DNA from: Anaerolineae bacterium | GTDB taxonomy: Bacteria; Chloroflexota; Anaerolineae; Anaerolineales; Anaerolineaceae | Length of the DNA stretch: 64,000 nt | Direction of reading: 5' to 3' | Assembly (NCBI GenBank): GCA_013178185.1 | Contig: JABLXC010000001.1 | Span: forward strand, 62,001 to 126,000 | Part shown: positions 8,126-17,069 of the stretch, piece by piece | Position numbering within the stretch: position 1 is the stretch's first letter | Layout: the number at the start of each line of letters is the position of its first letter | The notes under the pieces: model-generated | Told to the model about the DNA's origin: nothing | The model's input: only the letters and a program-made list of their open reading frames with translations | Database searches by the model: none | Made by a program: the position numbers and the translations under genes

Positions 8126-10948
8126 ATGAGAGATGGAATAGCGGGAAGCTCGAACTCGCCCGGAGAGATCAATGTAAAATGGCATGCGTTGGCCCCTGAT
8201 GATGTGCTGTCTAGACTGGAAACGCCCCAACAAGCTGGATTAACCAGCGAAGAAGCGGAACGCCGCAAACGAGTCTACGGGCTGAACCAGCTCGTTGAGA
8301 AACCCCGTCCATCTTTCCTCTCCATGCTTTTCAATCAATTCAACAACTTTATCATTATCCTGCTGATGATTGCGGCAGCCATCTCGGCTTTGTTGGGAGA
8401 GTGGGTAGACGCTGGGGCGATCTTTGCCATCGTCTTGCTCAATGCGGTATTGGGCGTAATTCAAGAGCGGCGCGCCGAAGAATCGCTGTCAGCCTTGAAA
8501 AAAATGGCCGCTCCTGATGCTCAGGTTCTCCGCGATGGGCGGCGATTGACCGTCCCTGCTCGTGAACTGGTGCCTGGTGATATTGTCTACCTGGAGGCTG
8601 GCTACCACGTCCCGGCGGATATCCGACTTCTCGAAGCGGTCAATCTCCGGATAGAAGAAGCCGCCCTCACTGGCGAATCGCTCCCCGTTGAAAAGAACGC
8701 TGCGCTTCTACTCGATGAGAATGTCCCCATCGGGGATCGTAAGAATACGGTCTTTATGGGTACCACGGTCACTTATGGGCGCGGCAAGGGGGTGGTGGTC
8801 TTTACAGGGATGCGCACCCAGCTTGGCATGATTGCGAATATGCTCCAGAGCGTCGAAGAAGAAATTACGCCGCTCCAGCAGCGGCTTGAAAACCTGGGCA
8901 AGGTGCTTGGTTGGGGCGCGCTGGCCATTTGTAGCCTGGTGTTTGTGGTTGGCCTGCTGCGCGCCGAACAAATCAACCTCCAAACGGTCACCGATATGTT
9001 CATGGTGGCCGTCAGCCTGGCGATTGCGGCCGTCCCCGAAGGTCTGCCTGCGGTAGTAACTATTACTCTGGCGATGGGGATGCGCGAGATGGTTCGCCGC
9101 CATGCGCTCATTCGCCGCCTGGCTTCCGTAGAAACCCTCGGTTCGGCAACGGTGATCTGCACCGACAAGACCGGCACCCTCACCCAAAACGAAATGACCG
9201 TCACCCGCATTTGGGCTGACGATCATTTCTTTGAAGTGACCGGCAGCGGTTACAGTCCGAAAGGTGATTTTCTGCTGGATGGGAAAGCGGTCAACATCCA
9301 TGATTATCACGCTGCTGCCCATACGCTTTGGGTGGGCGTGTTGAACAACGACGCCGCCCTGGAAGCGCTGCCTTCCGAGAACGGCTCGCATGCTTATCGC
9401 ATGATCGGCGACCCCACCGAGGGGTCAATCCTGGTAACGGCTGCCAAAGCTGGCGCTGTAACCCCCGCCTTGCTGGAAGCATACCCCCGTAAGGATGAAA
9501 TTCCTTTCGATTCTTCCCGTAAGCGTATGGTTACGCTGCACGCGGTGGACCAGCCCGACCCGCGGGATATATCCCCTTTCTATGAGCAAAATGGCAAGCG
9601 TTGGTACGCGATTACTGTTAAGGGCGCTCCTGATATCGTTCTTGACCTTTGCAGCTATTACGAACGCATGGACGGCAGCGCCGCGCCCCTGGATGAGGCT
9701 GCCCGCCAGCGCATCCTGGCTGCCAACGACGCCATGACGCTCGACGCGCTGCGTGTCTTGGGGTTGGCGTACCGCGTTCTGCCGGCCGCGCCCTTGCAGG
9801 TGAACAGCGAAGAACTGGAAAAAGACCTGATCTTTGCCGGTATGGTCGGCATGATTGACCCAGCCCGCCCCGAAGTGACCCCCGCCCTCCAGATGGCTCA
9901 ACGCGCCGGCATCCGTACCATTATGATCACCGGTGATTATCCCAACACAGCCCGCGCCATTGCAAAGGCAATCGGATTGCTACGGCCAGAGCGCCAGGTG
10001 CTCACGGGCAACCAGCTTGCCGAAATGGACGACTGCACTCTCGAAAAATCCGTCCGCGACGTGGATGTTTTTGCTCGCGTCTCGCCGGAACATAAGATGC
10101 GCATCGTTGACGCGCTGCGCGCCAACAATGAGGTGGTTGCCATGACCGGCGATGGAGTCAACGATGCCCCTGCCATCAAGCGCGCCGATATCGGCGTAGC
10201 GATGGGTATCACCGGCACCGATGTCGCCAAACAGACCGCCGATATGGTGTTGACGGACGATAATTACGCCAGCATCGTCTCGGCCATCGAGCAGGGCCGG
10301 ATTATCTATAGCAACATCCGCAAGTTTGTTTATTACCTGCTCTCTTGCAACCTGGCCGAAATTGCCATAATCTTCCTGGCAACTTTGTTCACCGGCCGTT
10401 CTCCGCTGGCCGCTATCCAGCTCTTGTGGCTAAACCTGGTGACCGACGGCGCGCCCGCCCTGGCGCTTTCTAATGAAAAGGGCGATCCCGATATCATGGA
10501 TCAGCCCCCACGCCCGGCCAAAGAGCCGATTATCAACCGCCATATGCAGCTTGGGATTGTCATTCAAACCATCGTAATCACCGCCGTCACACTGGCTGCT
10601 TTTTATATTGGTCTCTCCTCTGATGTCCATTATGAGTTTGCCGAGACGATGGCTTTTGTCACGCTCAGCGTCTCCGAATTGCTGCGGGCTTATACCGCCC
10701 GTTCCGAATACTATCCGTTGTTTAAGATTGGCGTTTTTGGCAACAAATGGATGAATATTGGCGTCCTGGTCTCCCTGTTGATGATTATCCTGGTCGTGTA
10801 TGTCCCCTTCCTGCAGGAGGTTTTTGAGACCACCCCTCTCGGTTGGTCGCAGTGGTTTGAGATCCTGCCGTTGTTGCTGATTCCATCCGTGGCCGCCGAG
10901 CTGACCAAGGTTTTCATCACCTCTCGCCGTAAAGTTCAACAGGTCTGA
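8126..10948 (+). CDS. Ca2+-transporting P-type ATPase (P2A, SERCA-like)
   Basis: A 940-residue P-type ATPase with TGES in the actuator domain, 'DKTGTLT' (about 347-353), 'TGDGVNDAPAIKRADIG' in the hinge, and ten predicted helices. The ion-site residues look SERCA-like: 'VPEGLP' in helix 4, 'SCNLAEIAII' in helix 5 with both Asn and Glu kept, 'NLVTDGAPALALS' in helix 6 and a Glu in helix 8. Keeping the helix-5 Glu argues for two Ca2+ sites as in SERCA rather than the one-site PMCA type. I prefer the ATG at 8126, preceded by GTGGAGGAAAGC, to an in-frame GTG at 8114. The gene ends just before a strong terminator. Confidence 0.9.
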   Translation: MRDGIAGSSNSPGEINVKWHALAPDDVLSRLETPQQAGLTSEEAERRKRVYGLNQLVEKPRPSFLSMLFNQFNNFIIILLMIAAAISALLGEWVDAGAIFAIVLLNAVLGVIQERRAEESLSALKKMAAPDAQVLRDGRRLTVPARELVPGDIVYLEAGYHVPADIRLLEAVNLRIEEAALTGESLPVEKNAALLLDENVPIGDRKNTVFMGTTVTYGRGKGVVVFTGMRTQLGMIANMLQSVEEEITPLQQRLENLGKVLGWGALAICSLVFVVGLLRAEQINLQTVTDMFMVAVSLAIAAVPEGLPAVVTITLAMGMREMVRRHALIRRLASVETLGSATVICTDKTGTLTQNEMTVTRIWADDHFFEVTGSGYSPKGDFLLDGKAVNIHDYHAAAHTLWVGVLNNDAALEALPSENGSHAYRMIGDPTEGSILVTAAKAGAVTPALLEAYPRKDEIPFDSSRKRMVTLHAVDQPDPRDISPFYEQNGKRWYAITVKGAPDIVLDLCSYYERMDGSAAPLDEAARQRILAANDAMTLDALRVLGLAYRVLPAAPLQVNSEELEKDLIFAGMVGMIDPARPEVTPALQMAQRAGIRTIMITGDYPNTARAIAKAIGLLRPERQVLTGNQLAEMDDCTLEKSVRDVDVFARVSPEHKMRIVDALRANNEVVAMTGDGVNDAPAIKRADIGVAMGITGTDVAKQTADMVLTDDNYASIVSAIEQGRIIYSNIRKFVYYLLSCNLAEIAIIFLATLFTGRSPLAAIQLLWLNLVTDGAPALALSNEKGDPDIMDQPPRPAKEPIINRHMQLGIVIQTIVITAVTLAAFYIGLSSDVHYEFAETMAFVTLSVSELLRAYTARSEYYPLFKIGVFGNKWMNIGVLVSLLMIILVVYVPFLQEVFETTPLGWSQWFEILPLLLIPSVAAELTKVFITSRRKVQQV

Positions 10949-10976
10949 TCCGGTCGAAGTCGAACCCAAGAAATAA

Positions 10977-11010
10977 AAAGCCGGGTCTCACCGTAGAGAG
11001 ACTCGGCTTT
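10977..11010. terminator. Bidirectional intrinsic terminator between Ca2+-ATPase and rnhB
   Basis: A 13-bp stem (10977-10989 with 10998-11010, one G-T pair) encloses an 8-base loop. It starts with AAA and ends with TTT, is followed by GTTTCTAT on the plus strand, and gives TTTATTTC after the stem on the minus strand. It lies between two converging genes and should stop both transcripts. Confidence 0.85.
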
Positions 11011-11052
11011 GTTTCTATACTTTTGTGAACGTCAAATAAAAAAAGGTCTTGA

Positions 11053-11709
11053 TCAGCGAAAAGCCTGATTTTTGCTCGATTCGAAATGTTTTCTGACCGG
11101 GGCGAAACTCCGGCGATGAATCTCGCACGGTCCCAACTGCTCCAGCGCGGCGCGGTGGGAGCTTGTGCCATAACCTTTATGGCGCGCAAAACCGTAATTC
11201 GGGTAAATTGCGTCCATTGCTGTCATCAACGCGTCGCGGGCTGTTTTTGCCAGCACCGAGGCCGCCGCGATGCTCAGGCAAAGGGCGTCTCCGTGCAAGA
11301 TGGCGCTCTGCGGCAGGTCAATTTCCGGCAGTTGCAGGGCGTCGATCAGCAGGGCTTCCGGTGGGGCGGTCAGTTGCTCTAATGCGCGCCGCATGGCCAG
11401 CCGCGTGGCTGGTACGATGCCCAGTTGGTCCACCTCTTCATGGCTTGCCATGCCCACCCCCCACGATAACGCCGTTTCCTTGATCACGGCAGCCCAGCGT
11501 GCTCGTTCCGCGGGCGTCATTTGTTTGGAATCGCGCACCCCTGCCAGGGCTGCAGTCAACCCAGACTCTGCTGGCAGGATGACAGCCCCGGCCGACACCG
11601 GTCCCGCCCATGCGCCTCGCCCGGCTTCATCCAGTCCGGCCAGCCGTTCCAGGCCGGACTGCCAGGTTGAAATTTCAAAATGGAGATCAGGGGATTGACG
11701 CCGGATCAT
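11053..11709 (-). CDS. rnhB: Ribonuclease HII
   Basis: A 218-residue protein with the RNase HII signature 'LDEAGRG' (D27, E28), 'RDSKQMTP', a middle acidic 'LLIDAL' and 'IAAASVLAKTARD', giving the four carboxylates that hold the catalytic metals. It removes RNA from RNA-DNA hybrids and single ribonucleotides from DNA. The ATG at 11709 overlaps the end of the GT2 gene by 23 bases, so the two are probably cotranscribed. The frame converges on the terminator at 10977-11010. Confidence 0.92.
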   Translation of the reverse strand: MIRRQSPDLHFEISTWQSGLERLAGLDEAGRGAWAGPVSAGAVILPAESGLTAALAGVRDSKQMTPAERARWAAVIKETALSWGVGMASHEEVDQLGIVPATRLAMRRALEQLTAPPEALLIDALQLPEIDLPQSAILHGDALCLSIAAASVLAKTARDALMTAMDAIYPNYGFARHKGYGTSSHRAALEQLGPCEIHRRSFAPVRKHFESSKNQAFR

Positions 11710-12424
11710 ATTTCCCCAGCAGGGCGTTCCGGCGGATGGTCAGCAGGTCCATGGCCATCTTGGTCGAATGTTTAAAAACCCGCACTTTGCTGTGAGCGTC
11801 AAAGTACCAGGGTACGCCGATTTCGATAATCTTGTACCCCCTCTTTCTCGCGATGAACAGCACCTCCACATCGAAGGTCCACCCTTCGATCGTCTGGTAC
11901 GGAAAGACATCTTCTGCCACAGCCCCGCGAAAGCACTTGAAGCCGCACTGCGTGTCCTTCAGCCCGGGCAGCGCTAAAAATCGCACCAGCGCGTTGAACA
12001 CGCGCCCTGTGAAATGCCGGAAAGCCGGTTCATCGTATCGCACCGCCCCTGCCGCCTCGCGTGAACCGATGGCGATATCAATGGAGTCTACCGCTGGTGG
12101 CAAGAATCGGTTGATCTCCTCAACCGGCATGGAGAAATCTGCGTCTGCAAAGAAGCGGTACTCGCCGCGCGCCTCCAGCATCCCGCGTTTCACCGCCAGA
12201 CCCTTGCCGGCGCGTTCCTCATGGATTACCTTAAGGAAGGGCATCCGGCTGGTGTACTGCTCGGCAATCTCCAGCGTCCGGTCGCTGCTGCCGTTCTCCA
12301 CGATGATGACCTCAGTCGAATAAGGCTGCGCCTGAACGAAGGCGCACACGCTTTCCAATGTGGTTGGCAAGCGCGCTTCTTCATTGTGTGCAGGGATAAC
12401 GAGCGATAAAAAGGGTTGGGTCAA
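11687..12424 (-). CDS. Family 2 glycosyltransferase (dolichyl-phosphate hexosyltransferase-like)
   Basis: A 245-residue GT-A enzyme with 'LVIPAHNEEARLPTTLESV' at the N-terminus, 'ENGSSDRTLEIA', the metal-binding 'FFADADF' and a basic C-terminal end. The layout matches polyprenyl/dolichyl-phosphate beta-glucosyltransferases, which would provide lipid-linked sugar donors for GT-C enzymes such as the one at 3880. That functional link is an inference. There is no C-terminal transmembrane anchor, so it is probably a peripheral membrane protein. Confidence 0.82.
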   Translation of the reverse strand: MTQPFLSLVIPAHNEEARLPTTLESVCAFVQAQPYSTEVIIVENGSSDRTLEIAEQYTSRMPFLKVIHEERAGKGLAVKRGMLEARGEYRFFADADFSMPVEEINRFLPPAVDSIDIAIGSREAAGAVRYDEPAFRHFTGRVFNALVRFLALPGLKDTQCGFKCFRGAVAEDVFPYQTIEGWTFDVEVLFIARKRGYKIIEIGVPWYFDAHSKVRVFKHSTKMAMDLLTIRRNALLGKYDPASIP

Positions 12425-12469
12425 AATATTCCTGCCTGGCCTGGTTTGACTGTGATGCGCTGCATCAAG

Positions 12470-12784
12470 TTAAAAAACCGGCACGCCGTCTAACTGATCG
12501 TGAGGCGGGGGCGTCTCCTGTGTGGTAACCAGTTTTTCTCTTCCTTTTTCACCAGCCAGCCGGATAGGAAATCGTACCTGAAATGTGCTGGCCAGGTACA
12601 TTTTTCGTTCCCCCGCGACGATCGTTTGCCCTTTCTTGAGCCGTTTTACCAGTTCTTCCCGGCTGATAATCTTCGAATCGGAATAAGTTGGCCCCCGGCG
12701 TTCGTACATTCGCACTGCAACGATATCACCGTCCGGCCCGTAGCGCACAGCCTCAACCAGACCATCAAGTTTTTTGGTTCCCAT
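12470..12784 (-). CDS. Small hypothetical protein
   Basis: A 104-residue protein I do not recognise. It is rich in charged residues and predicted beta strands ('DGLVEAVRYGPDGDIVAVRMYERRG', shortened here to its character), has a Lys/Arg-rich middle and a Pro/Asp tail, and lacks a signal peptide or membrane helix. Codon use matches its neighbours and an AGAGGT lies upstream of the ATG. It stands between the GT2 gene and tRNA-Pro on the same strand. Confidence 0.55.
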   Translation of the reverse strand: MGTKKLDGLVEAVRYGPDGDIVAVRMYERRGPTYSDSKIISREELVKRLKKGQTIVAGERKMYLASTFQVRFPIRLAGEKGREKLVTTQETPPPHDQLDGVPVF

Positions 12785-12853
12785 GGGTAGAAAGTACCTC
12801 TCGTCTGAAAGCTGGTATAAAGAACCGCCGAGGTTCCTCGGCGGGGAAGACTG

Positions 12854-12926
12854 TCGGGGTGGGCGGACTTGAACCGCCGACCCCCGCGTCCCAAACGCGG
12901 TGCGCTTCCAACTGCGCTACACCCCG
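12854..12926 (-). tRNA. tRNA-Pro (anticodon TGG)
   Basis: On the minus strand the 73 bases fold as a full cloverleaf: 7-bp acceptor stem CGGGGTG/CACCCCG with discriminator A, D arm beginning GTAGCGCAGTTGG, anticodon stem CCGCG/CGCGG with loop TTTGGGA (anticodon TGG, Pro), and T loop GTTCAAG. The CCA end is not encoded: the bases after the discriminator read CAG. The gene has its own promoter. Confidence 0.95.
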
Positions 12927-12935
12927 GTAGGGTAG

Positions 12936-12965
12936 AGTATAATCCGAATACATCCTTAACGTCAA
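12936..12965 (-). promoter_or_regulatory. Promoter of tRNA-Pro
   Basis: On the minus strand a TTGACG (12965-12960) and a TATACT (12941-12936) are 18 bases apart, each one base from consensus. Transcription would start about 3 bases before the mature tRNA end. Confidence 0.7.
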
Positions 12966-12982
12966 GGACATTGTTCGGCCAT

Positions 12983-13894
12983 ATGTTGCAGTTGTTTGTT
13001 TCTCTTATCCCAAGAAAAACATTTCCCTGGTGGATGCTTGCCACCTTTCTGCTTGCAGGCTGTGCGCCGTTTGCCCCCCAGCCGTCGCCATCTTTCCCCA
13101 CCGCGTTACCCCAGCCGACTTTTACTTCCCTGCCTACTCTCACCCCGTTGCCGGCTTTCACTGCCACCCCCACCGCGTCGCCGCTTGGCTGTCCCGAGAG
13201 ACGAGGCAAAATCGAACGCCGCCAGGTCGATTCGCCTTTGATCGGCAAGCCCATCGCGGTGCGGGTTTACCTGCCGCCTTGTTATCCTGGTTCCCCAGAG
13301 ACCCGCTATCCCCTCCTTATCCTCCTGCATGGCCAGAGCTTCAACGAGGATCAGTGGGAACGGTTGGGCGTGGCCGAAACAGCGGATCGCTTGATCGTGG
13401 CGGGGCAGACGCCGCCTTTCATCATTGCTATGCCGCGCGAGGAATATTACCTGCTTGATAACACCGAATCGAAATTTGGCCAGGCCATCGCGGATGAATT
13501 GGCGCCCTGGCTGGAGCGCGAATACGCAACCTGCACACTGCGCGCCTGCCGCGCCATTGGCGGAATTTCGCGGGGCGCCGCCTGGGCGGTGCGGATTGGT
13601 TTCATCCGATGGGAACTGTTCGGCGCCATTGGCACGCACAGCCTGCCGCCCTTCCGCGGTGACCCGAATAACCTGCCTCGCTGGCTGGAAAAAATCCCCC
13701 CTGACCAGCGCCCCAGACTCTGGCTGGATACTGGCGACCGAGACATTTACCTCTCTGCTACCCAGCAGTTTGTGGCATTGTTGGAAAAATACAAACTCCC
13801 TCACGAATGGCATCTCAACACGGGCGCTCACAATGAAGAATATTGGAGCGCTCATGTGGAAGAATATCTGCGCTGGTACGCAGCGGACTGGTGA
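12983..13894 (+). CDS. Lipoprotein esterase (alpha/beta hydrolase, esterase D-like)
   Basis: A 303-residue exported protein. The N-terminal hydrophobic stretch ends in 'FLLAGC', a lipobox, followed by a Pro/Thr/Ser-rich linker to about residue 70 and then an alpha/beta hydrolase domain of the putative-esterase family. The nucleophile elbow is 'GGISRG', the acidic residue lies in 'DTGDRD' and the His in 'TGAHNEEYW'. The substrate is unknown; relatives act on small esters. An open frame extends upstream to 12869, but that part would overlap tRNA-Pro, and the lipobox only makes sense with the start at 12983. Confidence 0.8.
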   Translation: MLQLFVSLIPRKTFPWWMLATFLLAGCAPFAPQPSPSFPTALPQPTFTSLPTLTPLPAFTATPTASPLGCPERRGKIERRQVDSPLIGKPIAVRVYLPPCYPGSPETRYPLLILLHGQSFNEDQWERLGVAETADRLIVAGQTPPFIIAMPREEYYLLDNTESKFGQAIADELAPWLEREYATCTLRACRAIGGISRGAAWAVRIGFIRWELFGAIGTHSLPPFRGDPNNLPRWLEKIPPDQRPRLWLDTGDRDIYLSATQQFVALLEKYKLPHEWHLNTGAHNEEYWSAHVEEYLRWYAADW

Positions 13895-13908
13895 AAAAAG
13901 CCTCATCA

Positions 13909-13938
13909 TCGTCACTACAATTGGCTTCCTGTTATAAT
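13909..13938 (+). promoter_or_regulatory. gatCA promoter giving a leaderless or near-leaderless mRNA
   Basis: TATAAT at 13933-13938 ends only 7 bases before the gatC ATG at 13946, with a weak -35 (TCGTCA, 13909-13914) 18 bases upstream. If used, RNA would start at or next to the start codon. Confidence 0.45.
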
Positions 13939-13945
13939 TTGTTCC

Positions 13946-14236
13946 ATGTTGACACTTCAAGAAGTAGAACACATTGCCATTCTTGCTCGTTTGGAACTTT
14001 CGGCAGAGGAGAAAGAACGCTTCCGCCGCCAGCTCTCTGCAATTTTGGAATATGCAGCGCGTCTTCAAGAACTTGATACCAGCGGAATTCCCCCTACCTC
14101 CAGCGTCCTGCCCCCGCGCAGCGTCTTGCGCCCTGATGCGGTAGAGCCAGGTCTCAGTGTGGAAGAACTCTTAAAGAATGCCCCCCGCTCCGAAAATGGC
14201 CAGTTTCGCGTCCCACCGGTGCTGGGGCTGGAGTAG
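13946..14236 (+). CDS. gatC: Asp/Glu-tRNA(Asn/Gln) amidotransferase subunit C
   Basis: A 96-residue protein with the GatC pattern: 'EVEHIAILARLELSAEEKE' at the start, a middle 'LDTSGIPPTSSVLP' and a C-terminal '...FRVPPVLG'. It is the small belt subunit that holds GatA and GatB together in the transamidosome, converting Glu-tRNA(Gln) and/or Asp-tRNA(Asn). gatA follows after 6 bases. gatB is not next to it and not in the window. Confidence 0.93.
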   Translation: MLTLQEVEHIAILARLELSAEEKERFRRQLSAILEYAARLQELDTSGIPPTSSVLPPRSVLRPDAVEPGLSVEELLKNAPRSENGQFRVPPVLGLE

Positions 14237-14242
14237 TCTAAC

Positions 14243-15721
14243 ATGACGGATTTGACCCAGCTTACCCTGCGGCAGGCGCACCAGGCGCTTGAGAGCGGCG
14301 AATGTTCCAGCCTTGAGCTCACCCGGGCGACGTTGGAGCGCATCGAGCGGCTGGAACCAAAGCTTCACGCTTTTATTACGCTTACGCCCGAACTGGCACT
14401 GGAGCAAGCTGCTCAAGCGGATCAACTTCGCGCTCGTTGGAGGAGAGAGGGCGGTGAGTTGCCTCCTCTGTTGGGCCTGCCGCTGGCTGTCAAGGATCTT
14501 CTCTGCCTGGCCGGAGTGCGCTGTACCTGTGGTTCCCGTATTCTGGAGAACTTCATCCCGCCCTATACCGCCACAAGCGTGGAACGGCTGCTCACAGCGG
14601 GCATGGTCGTGATCGGCAAGACCAATACCGATGAATATGCCATGGGCTCTTCCACTGAAAATTCCGCTTACGGCCCCACCCGCAACCCGTGGAATCTGCG
14701 GCACGTCCCCGGCGGCTCCAGCGGCGGCAGCGCCGCGGCGGTGTCGGCTCGTCTGGCAGCGGCGGCCCTCGGTACCGATACCGGCGGCAGCGTGCGTCAA
14801 CCCGCTTCTTTTTGCGGTATTACCGGTCTGAAACCCACGTATGGCCGTGTCTCCCGTTACGGCCTGGTGGCTTATGGCTCCTCGCTCGATTCCGTCGGCG
14901 CTTTTGGCCGCACAGCCCAGGATGTCGCGCTTGTCTTCAGCCAGATGGCCGGTTATGACCGGCGCGACGCCACCAGCATGGATCTGCCCTTGCCTGCCAT
15001 CCAATTGGAGGACGACGACTCCAGCCTGGCGGGTCTGCGGATCGGTGTGCCCGATGAATACTTCATCCAGGGCATCCAGCCCGAAGTTGAGAACGCTGTC
15101 CGGCGCGCCATCGTCAGCTTTGAAGCGCTTGGCGCGTTCGTCTCTCCCGTCAGCTTGCCCCATACGGAATACGCTCTTCCGGTCTATTATCTCATCGCCC
15201 CCGCCGAGGCTTCTGCCAACCTGGCCCGTTATGACGGCATCCGGTTTGGGGCGCGCCTGGATTCTGATAATATTCTGGATTTATTCACCCGCACGCGTGG
15301 GCAGATGTTCGGCGCCGAAGTCAAACGCCGCATCATGCTCGGTACCTATGCGCTCTCTGCTGGTTATTATGACGCCTATTACGGGCAGGCGCAAAAAGTG
15401 CGTACGCTGATCAAGCGCGATTTTGAGCAGGCTTTTGAAAAAGTTGATCTCATTGCCGCCCCGGTTGCTCCTTCTACCGCCTTTCGCTTTGACGAGCATC
15501 TGGATGATCCGCTTGCCATGTACCTGGAAGATGTTTTCACCCTTCCGGCTAACCTGGCGGGCGTGCCGGGTCTGGCTTTTCCCGTTGGCTTTGATTCGAA
15601 CAACCTGCCCATCGGGATGCAGTTGATGGGCCCTCACTTCCGCGAAGACCTCCTCTTTCGCGCCGCCCACGCTTACCAGCAAACCACCGATTGGCATCAG
15701 CGCGCCCCTTCTCTTTCCTGA
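14243..15721 (+). CDS. gatA: Asp/Glu-tRNA(Asn/Gln) amidotransferase subunit A
   Basis: A 492-residue amidase-signature enzyme that frees ammonia from glutamine for tRNA-dependent amidation. The Ser-cisSer-Lys triad is readable: K84 in 'AVKDLL', S159 in 'PGGSSGGS' and S183 in 'DTGGSVRQPA'. Length and the 'GLKPTYGRVSRYGL' block are standard for GatA, and separate it from generic amidases. It forms an operon with gatC and converges on the YcaQ-family gene, leaving only 10 bases between the two stops. Confidence 0.95.
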   Translation: MTDLTQLTLRQAHQALESGECSSLELTRATLERIERLEPKLHAFITLTPELALEQAAQADQLRARWRREGGELPPLLGLPLAVKDLLCLAGVRCTCGSRILENFIPPYTATSVERLLTAGMVVIGKTNTDEYAMGSSTENSAYGPTRNPWNLRHVPGGSSGGSAAAVSARLAAAALGTDTGGSVRQPASFCGITGLKPTYGRVSRYGLVAYGSSLDSVGAFGRTAQDVALVFSQMAGYDRRDATSMDLPLPAIQLEDDDSSLAGLRIGVPDEYFIQGIQPEVENAVRRAIVSFEALGAFVSPVSLPHTEYALPVYYLIAPAEASANLARYDGIRFGARLDSDNILDLFTRTRGQMFGAEVKRRIMLGTYALSAGYYDAYYGQAQKVRTLIKRDFEQAFEKVDLIAAPVAPSTAFRFDEHLDDPLAMYLEDVFTLPANLAGVPGLAFPVGFDSNNLPIGMQLMGPHFREDLLFRAAHAYQQTTDWHQRAPSLS

Positions 15722-15731
15722 TTTGGTTTTT

Positions 15732-16934
15732 TTACCCTGCTATCCAGGCGTCTTGAGGGCGAGCAGCTGTCACCTGTGGCGCGCCACACCAGGCAGCGCA
15801 GCGCTGCACCGCCCCAATGAGCTCATCCGCCAGGGCGTCATCCAGCCGGACATGGGGTTCCAGGTGGAGGGATTTGACCTCGAAGCGGCCTTCTTTGCGG
15901 TGGGCCTTGGCATCCATGCGCCCCACCAGATCGCCGCGCGCCAGCAGTGGCAGGCAGAAATAACCGTACTTGCGTTTGTGTTGTGGGAGGTAGCATTCCA
16001 GCGAAAAGTCGAAGCCGAAGAGCGCTCTGCAGCGTGCCCGGTCCCAGACGAGCGGATCAAAAGGAGAAAGAACGGCGCTGAGGGTTGGTTCCAGGCCGCC
16101 AGCCCGGGCCTGCCTGAGCAGTTCCAGCCGCCCCGGATGAACGTAGATCGGCTCGTCCCAGCCTTCTATGGTGCCGATCAGCAGCTCGCCCGCCGCGACG
16201 AACTCTTCCAGTAATCGGGCGACGTCCGCTTTGGACAAACGGAAGTAATCAGCTATCCAACGCCCCGCCGCGATCCCCAGATGGTAGACGCTGCGCAGCG
16301 CCAACGTGCGCTTTACAGTTTCAATTGGCGGGGCGTCCTCGTCGTTCCAGCCCGGCAAGACGCGCTCAGCCAGGTCGTAGACGCGCTGGAACTTCTCGCG
16401 CCTGGAAATCATTAATATCCCTGCGGTGTGAAGTTGTTCGAGGGCAATTTTTTCTTCCTTCCAGTCCCACCAGGCGCCGCGCTGGCCGCGCCGGTCTTCG
16501 AAATCTGCCGAGCGCAGCGGGCCCTCGGCGCGGATGCGTCCCAGGATGAAGTCAACCGTTTCGGAGTGTTCCTGGATCCAACGGCGGCTATCCCACCAGC
16601 TATGGGTATTCTCCAGCATGATGCGGCGGTAAAGGGGATAATCTTCGATGGGTAAAAAGCAAGCGGCGTGCGCCCAGTATTCGAATAGCTTCCTTTCTGA
16701 CAGTAAATCATCCAGCCATTGAGGTTTGTACTCTCCCAACCGACTCCATAATGTCAAATAGGGGCTGCGCGCAACGACGTGGATGGCGTCGATCTGCAGC
16801 GCTCCCATCTGGCGGATGGCGTTCAGCACACCGGCTTTGCTTTCTGGGGCAGCAGGGGGTTGTAGCAGCCCCAACGCGCTGAGCTGGACGCGACGAGCCT
16901 CTGCGAGGGTGAGGGTCGGGATGGGATTGGGCAT
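15732..16934 (-). CDS. YcaQ/AlkX-family winged-helix DNA glycosylase
   Basis: A 400-residue protein of the HTH_42 (YcaQ/AlkZ) family, made of tandem winged-helix domains. The catalytic motif reads Q47-I48-D49, the Q-hydrophobic-D form of YcaQ/AlkX, not the Q-hydrophobic-Q form of AlkZ. Members of this branch unhook DNA interstrand crosslinks and remove bulky alkylated bases. 'ARSPYLTLWSRLG' just after the motif and the C-terminal beta-rich end fit the family. It is transcribed divergently from the SUMF1-domain gene. The role in vivo is inferred from the family. Confidence 0.85.
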   Translation of the reverse strand: MPNPIPTLTLAEARRVQLSALGLLQPPAAPESKAGVLNAIRQMGALQIDAIHVVARSPYLTLWSRLGEYKPQWLDDLLSERKLFEYWAHAACFLPIEDYPLYRRIMLENTHSWWDSRRWIQEHSETVDFILGRIRAEGPLRSADFEDRRGQRGAWWDWKEEKIALEQLHTAGILMISRREKFQRVYDLAERVLPGWNDEDAPPIETVKRTLALRSVYHLGIAAGRWIADYFRLSKADVARLLEEFVAAGELLIGTIEGWDEPIYVHPGRLELLRQARAGGLEPTLSAVLSPFDPLVWDRARCRALFGFDFSLECYLPQHKRKYGYFCLPLLARGDLVGRMDAKAHRKEGRFEVKSLHLEPHVRLDDALADELIGAVQRCAAWCGAPQVTAARPQDAWIAG

Positions 16935-17069
16935 GTGGACCTCTGGCGAGAAAGGTATTGTAGGATATGTGTTCTATTGTATCACAGAACCGAACGCCCC
17001 CGTGTTTACCTGCTCTGCTGGCGCTGAAATTGCAACTGGAGCTGGTAAAACTAAAGTCGGACGGTCGCA

